From NCBI GenBank assembly GCA_016714495.1, contig JADKDU010000002.1, forward strand, positions 310,001-374,000: DNA of 64,000 nucleotides. The letters are read 5' to 3'. Shown in pieces: positions 37,178 through 45,701 of this stretch. The translations under genes were made by a program, and so were the position numbers. The notes below the pieces were generated by a model. That model was given only the letters and a program-made list of their open reading frames with translations. It was not told where the DNA came from and searched no databases. Position 1 is the first letter of the stretch. Every line of letters starts with the position of its first letter. Origin of the DNA: Hyphomonadaceae bacterium (lineage in GTDB: Bacteria > Pseudomonadota > Alphaproteobacteria > Caulobacterales > Hyphomonadaceae).

Positions 37178-37208
37178 CGGCCAGGCGTGCGAAGAGCGCG
37201 CCTGGCCG
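37178..37208. terminator. Strong hairpin between convergent genes
   Basis: CGGCCAGGCGTGC-GAAGA-GCGCGCCTGGCCG forms a 13-pair stem with one G-U pair. It lies in the 68-base gap between the prolyl oligopeptidase and the convergent repeat-protein gene. No T run follows on either strand, so termination would not be classical. Confidence 0.5.
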
Positions 37209-37231
37209 CTGCTGTGTCCGGAAGCCTGTGA

Positions 37232-38467
37232 CTAGGGTTGAACTTGCGAGATCAGCGTCCAGCTGCGGGCGATAGAAGCCGCGCCGTTATCCGTCGTTTT
37301 GACCTCTGCCCAGGTCTTGACGGCCGCATCCTTCTGTCCTGCATGATATTGCGCCATACCGAGGTGCAGCTTGGCGACATCGAGTTCGCCCGCATCGGAA
37401 ATGCCGCGCTCAATACCTTTCTGGATAAGATCGATCGCCTGAGCGTAATCGCCGTGGCTCATCGCGGCTTCGCCGATGTTGGCGAGCGCGATGCCGTTGT
37501 TTGTCTTGGCGAGCTGCTGCGTGATTTCCTTGGGCAGGCTGACTTTGTCGTCCGTCACGGCCTTCTTCGCTGTCTTCAGGCTCTCCTGATCTTCGGGTGT
37601 CGACAGTTCGCCGCTCGCGACTGCAGGCTCAAGGATAGCCAGGGCTTCGGTCGGCAGGCCGCGCCGCAGGGCCTCGGTCGAAGCGGCGCGCTTTTCGTTC
37701 ACCGAGAGCGGAAGCTTGGCGGCTTGCATGGCGCGGAACATGTCGAGGCGGATCGGGCCGCCAAATTTCGGCGCTTCCTGCGTGCGACCCGCAATGAGTT
37801 CCTTCCAATATATTTCTTTCGGATGAGCCGCGACGAGCTGCTCTTCAACTGCGTAATATTTCTCCATGTCGTTCGACGCCTTGTGAGCTTTCATGGCGAC
37901 GATGAAATAGGTCTCCGGCACCTTCGCGCCTGCCGCCCTGGCGGTGTCGATAGCTTTGTTCGCGTAGGTCAGCCCGCCAGCATTGTCGTTGACCTTCAGC
38001 AGATCGAGAGCGATCTGCGCGTATTGGTCGTGCGTCCCGCCGTAAGCGTCGACATAGCTGCGGAAGGCGGCAGTCGATTTGGCCGCGTCGCCTGCATCGG
38101 CGTAGGCCTTGATCAGAGCGCCCTTGTACACCTTGGTTTCGTCAGGCGTCAGCAAGCCGGTCGCCATCATCGCTTCGATAGACCGGACCTGCTCAGGGCC
38201 GTCCTTGGTTTCGGCCGCCATCACGATGGTCATCTTCTCGATCATGAGCTTATCGTACGGCGTCTTGGCCTGCGTGTTCGCCGCGGCAAGTTTGGTTTTG
38301 GCCGTCGCCCAATCTTTCGCGACGAGCGCCGTCCGGGCCTCGTTCAGCGGCCCTGCCACCTGCTTTGTCAGAGTGGGCGGTTTCTGCGCCAGTGCGGCGG
38401 GAGCCATCGTCAGGGCAACGACGACACCGGTCGCGATGGCCGTGGCGCCGAGCTTAAAGAATTGCAT
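37232..38467 (-). CDS. Secreted TPR-like repeat protein
   Basis: A 411-residue exported protein with a signal peptide (GATAIATGVVVALTMAPAALAQ) and alpha-helical repeats resembling TPRs throughout (LNEARTALVAKDWATAKTKL; ALANIGEAAMSHGDYAQAID; LHLGMAQYHAGQKDAAVKTW). The start at 38467 has GGAGGAAACGC upstream; the longer frame is not used. Probably a periplasmic scaffold; no specific role is evident. Confidence 0.75.
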   Translation of the reverse strand: MQFFKLGATAIATGVVVALTMAPAALAQKPPTLTKQVAGPLNEARTALVAKDWATAKTKLAAANTQAKTPYDKLMIEKMTIVMAAETKDGPEQVRSIEAMMATGLLTPDETKVYKGALIKAYADAGDAAKSTAAFRSYVDAYGGTHDQYAQIALDLLKVNDNAGGLTYANKAIDTARAAGAKVPETYFIVAMKAHKASNDMEKYYAVEEQLVAAHPKEIYWKELIAGRTQEAPKFGGPIRLDMFRAMQAAKLPLSVNEKRAASTEALRRGLPTEALAILEPAVASGELSTPEDQESLKTAKKAVTDDKVSLPKEITQQLAKTNNGIALANIGEAAMSHGDYAQAIDLIQKGIERGISDAGELDVAKLHLGMAQYHAGQKDAAVKTWAEVKTTDNGAASIARSWTLISQVQP

Positions 38468-38679
38468 GCGTTTCCTCCGTTTTCCTGTCGATACCCAAGA
38501 GATGGGCGGTAGCACAACGCCTTCCACTGCAAATTGATGGGGTATCACTGCGATGCGAGCGCACACTGCGAAGTTTCCTGCCATTAAATTGCGAACAGGC
38601 AGGCCGGCGCCCCGTTTCGGCCCTTTTTTCCCCAGTCGGAACAGCGTATCAGCCGCGCCATAAATCTGGAGAAACGTCC

Positions 38680-39888
38680 ATGTCCGCCCCCGTCTCGGAA
38701 GCGCTCAAGAGGATCAAGCCTTCGGCCACGATTGCCGTGACGCAAAAGGCCCGTGAACTTCAACAACGAGGCGAAAACGTCATCGGCCTTGGCGCCGGCG
38801 AACCGGACTTCGACACGCCTGACAATATCAAGCAGGCCGCGATCAAGGCGATTCAGGAGGGCAAGACCAAATACACTGACGTGGACGGCATCCCCGAGCT
38901 GAAGCAGGCCATCTGCGCCAAATTTAAGCGCGAGAACGGTCTTGAATACAAACCCAGCCAGGTGAACGTATCACCCGGCGGCAAGCCGGTGATTTTCAAC
39001 GCTTTCATGGCGACCCTGAACTTCGGCGACGAAGTGGTGATTCCGACGCCTTACTGGGTCAGCTATCCCGAAATGGCGCTGATCTGCGGCGCGACGCCGG
39101 TTTTTGCGGAAGCGAAGGCGGCCGACAACTATAAGCTGAAGCCGGAGGCGCTCGAAGCCGCGATCACGCCGAAGACAAAGTGGCTGATCCTCAACTCGCC
39201 CTCGAACCCGTCGGGCGCGGCCTATACGAAGGAAGAGCTGCGCGAGATCGCCGACGTGCTGCTGCGTCACCCCCATGTCTGGGTTCTGACCGACGACATG
39301 TACGAGCACCTCGTGTTTGACGGCTTCCAGTTCTGGACCATCGCGCAGGTCGAGCCACAACTTTACGACCGCACGCTGACCATGAACGGGGTTTCGAAAG
39401 CCTATTCGATGACCGGCTGGCGCATCGGCTACGCCGCAGGGCCAGAAGCGCTGATCAAGGGCATGGCCAAGGTGATGAGCCAGACCACGTCCAACCCGAG
39501 TTCCGTCTCGCAATGGGCGGCGGTCGAGGCGCTGAACGGGACGCAGGAATTCATCAAGCCGAACCAGGAGCTGTTCAAGAAGCGCCGCGACCTTGTCGTG
39601 CGCATGCTTAACCAGACCGAGGAACTGCACTGCCCGACCCCGGAAGGCGCTTTTTACGTCTACCCGGATTGCTCGCGCGCGATGGGCAAAACGTCGGCTG
39701 ACGGCAGGAAGCTGACCAACGACGAAGATTTTGCAGCCGCGCTTCTGGAAGAAGAGAAGGTCGCTGTGGTGTTTGGATCGGCTTTCGGATTGAGCCCAGC
39801 CTTCCGTATTTCCTACGCGACTTCAACGGAGAAGCTAGAAGAAGCCTGCCGTCGAATTCAGCGTTTCTGCGGTAACCTGAAGCGCTAG
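38680..39888 (+). CDS. Aspartate aminotransferase (type I, subgroup beta)
   Basis: A cytosolic PLP enzyme that interconverts aspartate and oxaloacetate with glutamate and 2-oxoglutarate. The 402 residues include VIGLGAGEPDFDTPDNIKQA, KYTDVDGIPELKQAI, PTPYWVSYPEM, NSPSNPSGAAYTKEEL and the PLP-binding Lys in GVSKAYSMTGWRIGYA. The C-terminal Arg-containing segment FRISYATSTEKLEEAC binds the substrate carboxylate. Complete. A hairpin overlaps the stop codon. Confidence 0.94.
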   Translation: MSAPVSEALKRIKPSATIAVTQKARELQQRGENVIGLGAGEPDFDTPDNIKQAAIKAIQEGKTKYTDVDGIPELKQAICAKFKRENGLEYKPSQVNVSPGGKPVIFNAFMATLNFGDEVVIPTPYWVSYPEMALICGATPVFAEAKAADNYKLKPEALEAAITPKTKWLILNSPSNPSGAAYTKEELREIADVLLRHPHVWVLTDDMYEHLVFDGFQFWTIAQVEPQLYDRTLTMNGVSKAYSMTGWRIGYAAGPEALIKGMAKVMSQTTSNPSSVSQWAAVEALNGTQEFIKPNQELFKKRRDLVVRMLNQTEELHCPTPEGAFYVYPDCSRAMGKTSADGRKLTNDEDFAAALLEEEKVAVVFGSAFGLSPAFRISYATSTEKLEEACRRIQRFCGNLKR

Positions 39889-39900
39889 CCGCGCTTCAGG
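39876..39900 (+). terminator. Hairpin overlapping the aminotransferase stop codon
   Basis: CCTGAAGCG-CTAGCCG-CGCTTCAGG is a perfect 9-base inverted repeat whose loop contains the TAG stop. There is no downstream T run, so a terminator or mRNA-stability role is only suggested. Confidence 0.4.
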
Positions 39901-39989
39901 ACAGGTCTTGCGGCGATAAAGCCGTTTGACTGAATCCACAGGTTGATTCACCTCTAACAACGCTGGAGCTGTTGGGAGGCTGAATCGCT

Positions 39990-40271
39990 ATGAACGCTGA
40001 TGTTGCGATCGTGTTCCCCGCAATTGTGCTTTTTTCTGTCAGCCTTGTTTTGACGGGAATTTCCCTGTGGGTGGGTGGCAAGCTCGCCCCATGGTTTCTC
40101 GATGAAAGCTTCGAACCGCCGACGGTCCGCAGCTATTTCATGGACGTGAGCGCCGACATGGATATCAGCCGGTGCCGAGTGGTGACGGCCCTGATTGCCC
40201 TGGCGATTATGCTCGCGGCGCTGTTGGTGATCGCCACGGCCGTGAAGTTCGGCGGGATCGCGCTGGTCTGA
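39990..40271 (+). CDS. Small two-helix membrane protein
   Basis: A 93-residue protein with two predicted membrane segments (VFPAIVLFSVSLVLTGISLW and ALIALAIMLAALLVIATAV) joined by a hydrophilic loop. GGGAGG lies ten bases upstream of the ATG. No family recognised. It ends just before a clear terminator. Confidence 0.6.
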   Translation: MNADVAIVFPAIVLFSVSLVLTGISLWVGGKLAPWFLDESFEPPTVRSYFMDVSADMDISRCRVVTALIALAIMLAALLVIATAVKFGGIALV

Positions 40272-40293
40272 GCTCAGCGAGGTTCTCGTAATG

Positions 40294-40328
40294 AAACGCC
40301 CCAGCTTTCGCCGGGGCGTTTTTGTTTG
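40294..40328 (+). terminator. Rho-independent terminator
   Basis: AAACGCCCC (40294-40302) pairs perfectly with GGGGCGTTT (40313-40321) around a 10-base loop and runs into TTTTTGTTTG. It lies between the small membrane protein gene and the convergent M16 peptidase gene and could serve both strands. Confidence 0.85.
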
Positions 40329-40344
40329 TGTCATGCGAGCCCTG

Positions 40345-43227
40345 CTATTTCAGCCCCGCCGAGTCGAGGTTCAGCTTGGCAATCGGCACGCGCTCCATGC
40401 CAGCGCGCTTGTCCTTCACCTGCTCCCAGAACTGAGCGGCGTCGCCAACCACGACCAGCGAAGCGTTGGCCGGATCGTAATAGGCCTTCGCAGCCGTGCC
40501 GGCCTGTTCGGCCGTAACGGCGTTGATGTCGGCCGAATAGGTCTGCAGTTTTTCGAGCGGCAGGCCGAACTGGGCCAGGGCGGAATACTGGCCCGCCAAC
40601 CCGGCCGTGGTTTCGACCGATCGGCCGAAGCCGCCGATGATCACGGCCTTGCGCGCGGCCAACTCGTTCGCAGCGATCGGCTCGGCGCCGAGGCGCGCGA
40701 ACTCGGACATCATCAGGTCGATCACTTGCGGCACCGCGTCATTGCGCGTCTGCGCCAGCGCGGTGATCGGCCCGGGCTGCTTGCGCGCTGTGACGCCGGA
40801 GTTAGCTCCGTAGGACAGGCCGCGCTTGATGCGAATCTCGGCATTGAGGCGGGCCGAGTAGCCGCCGCCCAGAACGTTGTTGGCGACGACCGTCGGGAAA
40901 TAGTCCTCCGCCATGCGCGCAGGCCCGGTGCGGCCAAGCAGAACGACGGCCTGACCGATTTTCGGCATGTCGATGGTGAGGGCGCGCGGCGGCAAAGCTG
41001 CGCCCGCAGCGGGGGCGGGCGGAAGCGGCGTTGCGGGTTTGGCCCAGGCGCCGAGAGCGCTTTCGGCCAGTGCGAAGCCGGCGTCCGGCGTGATGTCGCC
41101 TGCGATCACCAGCACAGATGCATCAGGACGCCAGTTCGTGTTGTGGAAGGTGGCAAGTTGCTGCGTCGTCAGCGATGAGATCGATTTCGGCGTCGAGACG
41201 CCGCCATAAGGGCCGGCGCCAAAAACGACGCGCGTCATCGCGAGGCTGCCGACCGAGCGCGGCGTCGTCAGAGCCAGTTCCAGCCCATCGAGCGTCTCGC
41301 GCTGCGCGCGAGCCAATTCCTCGGCAGCGAAAGCCGGGTTCTGCACGACGTCCGACATGATGGCGAAGGCTTCCTTGGCCTTGTCTGAGCGCGTCGAGAT
41401 TGAAACGTCGGTTGCGTCCGCGCCCGCGCTCGCGCCAATGGCGGCGCCCAGGCTTTCGATTTCGCGGGCGATCTGCGTCGCTGAGCGGGTCTTTGTGCCG
41501 CGTGTGACGAGATCGGCCGTCATCGAGGCAAGGCCAGACTTTGCTGCGGGATCAAGCGCGCTGCCGGCCGAAATACGCAGGCTGGCGCTGATAAGCGGCA
41601 GGCCTGGCTTGCTGGCGACGATGACACGCAGGCCATTGGCCAGCGTCTTCTCTGTCGAGCCCGGCACTTTCGCCTCGACCGGCGCGCCGGCTTCCGGCGG
41701 CTTCACACGCTCGGCCTCTGGGGCCAGCGTGTAGGTCGGGATATCGGCAGCGGCGATTTCGATCTTGGAGGTTTGGATCGTCGGCGCATCGGCGAAGGTC
41801 GCTTCAGCCGCGCCTTTCTGTTCTTCTTCCGGCAGATATTTGATTGTCACTGACTTGGCGACGTCGAAGGTTTGCTGCGCCACACGCTGCACATCAACGG
41901 CGGTCACGGTCTGCAGCTTGGCGAGGATTTCGTCTGACGCCTTGGCGTTCTTGTAGAGGATGACGCTGCGCGCGAGATCGTCGGCGCGGCCATCCGAGGT
42001 TTCGCGGCCTTCCAGCGCTCCAGTGATCAGCTCATTGCGGGCTTCGTCGAGTTCGGCTTGCGTAACTTGCGTATCGCGCATGCGCGCGACTTCCTTGTTG
42101 AGCGCGGCCAACCCGTCATCGACCGAACGGCCGCCAGCAAGGATCATGTAGAGACCGTAGAGGCCTGGCTGCGCCGTGACTTCGAAGGTCGAGCCGACAT
42201 CGGCGGCCACCTGCTGCTCGTAGATCATCGACTGATAGAGGCGCGATGACTGGCCGGCCGTCATGATCGCATCCATCACCATCAGGGCGGCGATATCGGG
42301 GCTGTTGGCGTCAGGCTGCGGCCAAGAGATGGCGATGGCGGGCAGGGAGACGTTGGGTTCATAGACGGTGTAGGACTTGGCTTCCGTCCGCGGCGGCTCC
42401 ACGGCAGTCACGCGCGGAATGGCGCGCTCGGGTGTCTTGAGGCCGGCGAAGTACTTCTTCACATAGCCGTCGAGCTGGGCCTCGGTGAAGTTGCCGGAGA
42501 CGACGAGGACGGCGTTGTCTGGCCGATAATAGGCGGCGTGGAAGGCGCGCACGTCTTCAACGGTCGCCGCGTCGAGATCCTCGATCGAGCCGATGCCGGG
42601 TCGACCATAGGGGTGAACGCTGAAGCCCGACTGATAGAGATAAAGCCCAAGCAGCTTGCCGTAGGGGTTCGAGAGGATGGATTGGCGGAATTCCTCCTTC
42701 ACCACGTCGCGCTCCGACTTGAAGTTGGCGTCGTCGATGACGAGAGACCCCATGCGCTCGGCCTCGCCCCAGAGCACGCGCTCGAGATGGTTGGCGGGGA
42801 CGGTCTCGTAATAGTTTGTGAAATCGTTCCAGGTTGATGCGTTGTTGAAACCGCCTGCGTCTTCGGTCAGCCGGTCGAAGTTTTCCGGTGGCATGTTGGT
42901 AGTCGACTTGAACATCAGGTGTTCAAAGAGGTGCGCGAACCCCGACCGACCCTGTGGATCGTCCTTCGAGCCCACATCATACCAGACGGCGACCGAGACG
43001 CTGGCCGTGTTGGCGTCCGGCATCGCATAGACGCGCAGCCCGTTCGGCAGCTTCTTGCAGGTGAATTGGAGCGGCTGTATCGAGAGGCCGCCGCCAGTTT
43101 GCGCGGCGGCAGGCACATCATTGCCCCCGCAGGCCGCGATTTGATCGCCGGCAGGTTCGGTCGGTCCGCAGGCGGCGAGGGCGAAGCCGGCGATTAGCGC
43201 GGTTGCGGCGAGGCGGAGCTGGATCAT
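40345..43227 (-). CDS. M16 family zinc metallopeptidase, lipoprotein
   Basis: A 960-residue pitrilysin-type peptidase with two M16 repeats and a lipoprotein signal (LIAGFALAACG). The inverted zinc motif is HLFEHLMFKS near residue 103, the distal Glu is in SERDVVKEEFRQ, and NASTWNDFTNYYETVP follows, typical of active M16B N-terminal domains. The second repeat starts around residue 525 (EKTLANGLRVIVASKPGLPL). Two cysteines near the mature N-terminus are unusual. It shares architecture with the protein at 28786-31659 but is clearly divergent in sequence. Confidence 0.93.
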   Translation of the reverse strand: MIQLRLAATALIAGFALAACGPTEPAGDQIAACGGNDVPAAAQTGGGLSIQPLQFTCKKLPNGLRVYAMPDANTASVSVAVWYDVGSKDDPQGRSGFAHLFEHLMFKSTTNMPPENFDRLTEDAGGFNNASTWNDFTNYYETVPANHLERVLWGEAERMGSLVIDDANFKSERDVVKEEFRQSILSNPYGKLLGLYLYQSGFSVHPYGRPGIGSIEDLDAATVEDVRAFHAAYYRPDNAVLVVSGNFTEAQLDGYVKKYFAGLKTPERAIPRVTAVEPPRTEAKSYTVYEPNVSLPAIAISWPQPDANSPDIAALMVMDAIMTAGQSSRLYQSMIYEQQVAADVGSTFEVTAQPGLYGLYMILAGGRSVDDGLAALNKEVARMRDTQVTQAELDEARNELITGALEGRETSDGRADDLARSVILYKNAKASDEILAKLQTVTAVDVQRVAQQTFDVAKSVTIKYLPEEEQKGAAEATFADAPTIQTSKIEIAAADIPTYTLAPEAERVKPPEAGAPVEAKVPGSTEKTLANGLRVIVASKPGLPLISASLRISAGSALDPAAKSGLASMTADLVTRGTKTRSATQIAREIESLGAAIGASAGADATDVSISTRSDKAKEAFAIMSDVVQNPAFAAEELARAQRETLDGLELALTTPRSVGSLAMTRVVFGAGPYGGVSTPKSISSLTTQQLATFHNTNWRPDASVLVIAGDITPDAGFALAESALGAWAKPATPLPPAPAAGAALPPRALTIDMPKIGQAVVLLGRTGPARMAEDYFPTVVANNVLGGGYSARLNAEIRIKRGLSYGANSGVTARKQPGPITALAQTRNDAVPQVIDLMMSEFARLGAEPIAANELAARKAVIIGGFGRSVETTAGLAGQYSALAQFGLPLEKLQTYSADINAVTAEQAGTAAKAYYDPANASLVVVGDAAQFWEQVKDKRAGMERVPIAKLNLDSAGLK

Positions 43228-43329
43228 GGATCGACTGTCTCTCTGCGAAGCTGATTGCGTCGAGGCATAGCAAGGCGAGCGGCGTGAGGCGAGAAGATAT
43301 ATCGATAATCGTGATGAAGCGCCGAATGT

Positions 43330-43757
43330 CTAATAACAAAGACTCCAGCCATCGCCGCGAAGCCACAGGCCTCTTCCGGAGGCGGCGAGCCGCGCACGAG
43401 GCGGGTGACTTCATCCACGCCGCCCTTTGCGAACGCGGCCGCAAGGGCGTCGGCAGAGTCTTGATCGCGCATGCCCTCGCACGGGATGAAAACCGTGGGC
43501 GATACGGCTCGCCCCTGGAAATCGTCGCCGTGACGCGTGAAACAGAAGACCGCGCCGGCCGGATGATGACCCGACGCAGTAAGCGGCGCCACAAGACGGC
43601 CGCCGTTTTTCAGCCGGCCGAGCCAGTGGTCGGCGGGGCGGGTCACGCCGGCGATGGCGAGAGTATCACGCGCATAAGCGCATCGGAGCTGGGAAAGATC
43701 GTCGGCCATCGGGGCTATATCGTAGCGCCAGTTTGCGGTGGGTGAATGGCGCTCAAA
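43330..43757 (-). pseudogene. C-terminal remnant of a protein-L-isoaspartate O-methyltransferase-like gene
   Basis: The reading frame ANWRYDIAPMADDLSQL ... GVTRPADHWLGRLKNGGRL ... VSPTVFIPCEGMRD resembles the C-terminal part of PCMT-like methyltransferases. A one-base deletion near 43364-43366 separates it from its natural end, CWLRGDGWSLCY followed by TAG at 43330. The SAM-binding N-terminal half is absent: an in-frame stop lies at about 43763 and the DUF2059 gene ends at 43779. Without the repair the frame runs on to overlap the M16 start by ATGA, which is probably accidental. Best read as a truncated remnant. Confidence 0.6.
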
Positions 43758-43778
43758 TGTTCAGTCAGATGATGCAGA

Positions 43779-44339
43779 TCAGTTCGGGGCGGCGGGATTG
43801 GGCATCGCCTTGAGCCGCTCCATCATCTTCTGCATCACGTTGACCTGAAGCGGCTGCACGGTGTCCATCACCTTGCCCATGTATTCGGTCATCACGGCGG
43901 GCTGTTTCTGGACGATCGATTTGCCCTCCGGCGAGCTGTAGAAATCCTTCATCGCGGCAAGCTCTTCGCCCGTGTATTCGCGCGCCATGATCGCGCCGAG
44001 CTGATTCATCAGGTTCGGCATCAGCGTCTTGGCCTCGCTCATCGTCTCGTTCATGACGTCCTTGATGATCGGTTCGGCGGAGGCCATGCGGGCCGTACAG
44101 GCGGCCGCCTGATCGGCGGGCTCCTGCGCACACAGCTGCGGCATGGCGGCCATGGCCTGCTGGCCCATGCCGTCGAACATCTGGTCGACCATTTTCGGAT
44201 CGGACATCAGCGTCGCAATCTCGCTGGCCACCGTGGCTTTCTCGGCGTCGGTCTTCGGAACGGGTGTCTTGGTGTCCGCGCTGCAAGCTCCGAGCAGGGC
44301 GAGCGCTGCGGTTGCTAGCATCGTGGATCGAATGGCCAT
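43779..44339 (-). CDS. DUF2059 lipoprotein
   Basis: A 186-residue exported lipoprotein (ALALLGACSA) whose C-terminal half matches DUF2059: YTGEELAAMKDFYSSPEGKSIVQKQPAVM. These are helical periplasmic proteins of unknown function. Two cysteines flank a predicted helix at LCAQEPADQAAACTARM. It lies downstream of an SDR gene on the same strand. Confidence 0.83.
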   Translation of the reverse strand: MAIRSTMLATAALALLGACSADTKTPVPKTDAEKATVASEIATLMSDPKMVDQMFDGMGQQAMAAMPQLCAQEPADQAAACTARMASAEPIIKDVMNETMSEAKTLMPNLMNQLGAIMAREYTGEELAAMKDFYSSPEGKSIVQKQPAVMTEYMGKVMDTVQPLQVNVMQKMMERLKAMPNPAAPN

Positions 44340-44367
44340 TGTGTCCGTCCCTGTCTTCGCGTCGAGT

Positions 44368-45141
44368 CTAGAAGATCGAATAGCCGCCGTCGATCACGAA
44401 GGAGTCACCGGAATGGTAGCTTGAGCAGTCAGAAGCGAGATAGACCGCGACGCCGCCAAAATCCTTTGCCTCGCCCCAGCGCCTCATTGGCACGCGGGGG
44501 ATGACCTTCTCGGCGAACGCAGTGCTGTCCTGCGCGCCCTGCGTCATGTCGGTAGCGATCCAGCCGGGGAGGACCGAATTGGCGCGCACGCCATAGCGGG
44601 CGTGTTCGACGGCGATGGATTTCATCAGTGAGATCACCGCGCCCTTGGTGGCGGCATAGGCCTCGTTGCGGGCTGCGCCCTCGATGGCGGCAAGCGAGGC
44701 GACGCCGACAAGCGATCCGCCCGGATCACCAGCGTTGGCGCGCGCGACCATGTGCTTTGCGGCCTCGCGCAGGGTGAAGAAGACGCCGTCGAGATTGACC
44801 GAGAGGACGCGGCGGTAGGTCTCGGTCGGGAATTCTGCAAAGGATTTCGCCCCGCCGCTGACGCCTGCATTCGCGAACACGGAGTCGATACGGCCAAAAT
44901 GGTTGGCCACGTCGAGCATGGCGGCGGCGACCTGCTGTTCATCGGCCACGTTGACGGTCCACGATCTGGCGCCGTTGCCGAGCTTTTGAACGGCTTCGTG
45001 GTTTTTCTTCTCGTTCGAGCCCCAGATCGCGACGGCCGCGCCGGCTTCGTAAAGCGCCTCCGCGAAACCGAACCCGATGCCGCGATTGCCGCCGGTGACG
45101 AGAGCGACTTTTCCTTCGAGGTTGAAAGGTGCGTAGGGCAT
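44368..45141 (-). CDS. Short-chain dehydrogenase/reductase
   Basis: A classical SDR of 257 residues. The cofactor motif is VTGGNRGIGFGFAEAL, NAGVSGGAKSF forms the NAG segment, the active-site Ser lies in LVGVASLAAIEG and Tyr-x3-Lys in YAATKGA. The C-terminus ends SFVIDGGYSIF, typical of the family. ATG 45141 has AGGAG upstream, preferred over an ATG 21 bases earlier. Substrate unknown; NAD versus NADP not determinable with certainty. Confidence 0.9.
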   Translation of the reverse strand: MPYAPFNLEGKVALVTGGNRGIGFGFAEALYEAGAAVAIWGSNEKKNHEAVQKLGNGARSWTVNVADEQQVAAAMLDVANHFGRIDSVFANAGVSGGAKSFAEFPTETYRRVLSVNLDGVFFTLREAAKHMVARANAGDPGGSLVGVASLAAIEGAARNEAYAATKGAVISLMKSIAVEHARYGVRANSVLPGWIATDMTQGAQDSTAFAEKVIPRVPMRRWGEAKDFGGVAVYLASDCSSYHSGDSFVIDGGYSIF

Positions 45142-45260
45142 ATCGATCTCCTCTTGTCTCATCTGGTTGGACTGTCCCCGCGAGCCGACGTCAAAGCGCC
45201 GAAGGACCCTTAGCTCGGGCGGCGGACTGTGGCAGTCTCGCTGGATATTGGGAGGGGTGG

Positions 45261-45677
45261 ATGCGTCGGTCTTTTGCAGCGGGACTGCTCCTACTGGCCC
45301 TTTCCGACGCGCCCGCGCTGGCTCAGCTCGCCAAAGGCGCTGCGATGACGGGTGCTCAGATCAGGGCGTCGATGTTCGGTATCGAGATGACAGGCTATTC
45401 GCCGACTTTCGGGTTTGCCTGGCGGGAATGCATACAGCCGGATGGGGAGACGCTTTATGAGACGCCGGAGGGGCTGATGAAGGGGCGGCTAACTGTCTCG
45501 TCGGCTGGCGAGGCGTGCTTCGCGTATGAAGACGACGGGTACAGGACGCCGGCCTGTTATCGCATGCGGCAGACGAACAAGGGGTTCCGTTTCGAGGGCG
45601 AATTCGACAGCCTGTTCATCACCACGAAAGTCGTTACAGGGATCAGGACCTGCAAGCCGCAGGACCTTGTCGGCTAG
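45261..45677 (+). CDS. Secreted hypothetical protein
   Basis: A 138-residue exported protein: signal peptide FAAGLLLLALSDAPALAQ, then a mature part with four cysteines (WRECIQPDGETLYETPEG, EACFAYEDDGYRTPACYRM, IRTCKPQDLVG) that could form two disulfides. GGAGGGG lies just upstream of the ATG. No family recognised. The GlcD-type gene follows after 24 bases. Confidence 0.65.
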   Translation: MRRSFAAGLLLLALSDAPALAQLAKGAAMTGAQIRASMFGIEMTGYSPTFGFAWRECIQPDGETLYETPEGLMKGRLTVSSAGEACFAYEDDGYRTPACYRMRQTNKGFRFEGEFDSLFITTKVVTGIRTCKPQDLVG

Positions 45678-45701
45678 GGTTTTGCGTATCAGGTAAGGGC
45701 G

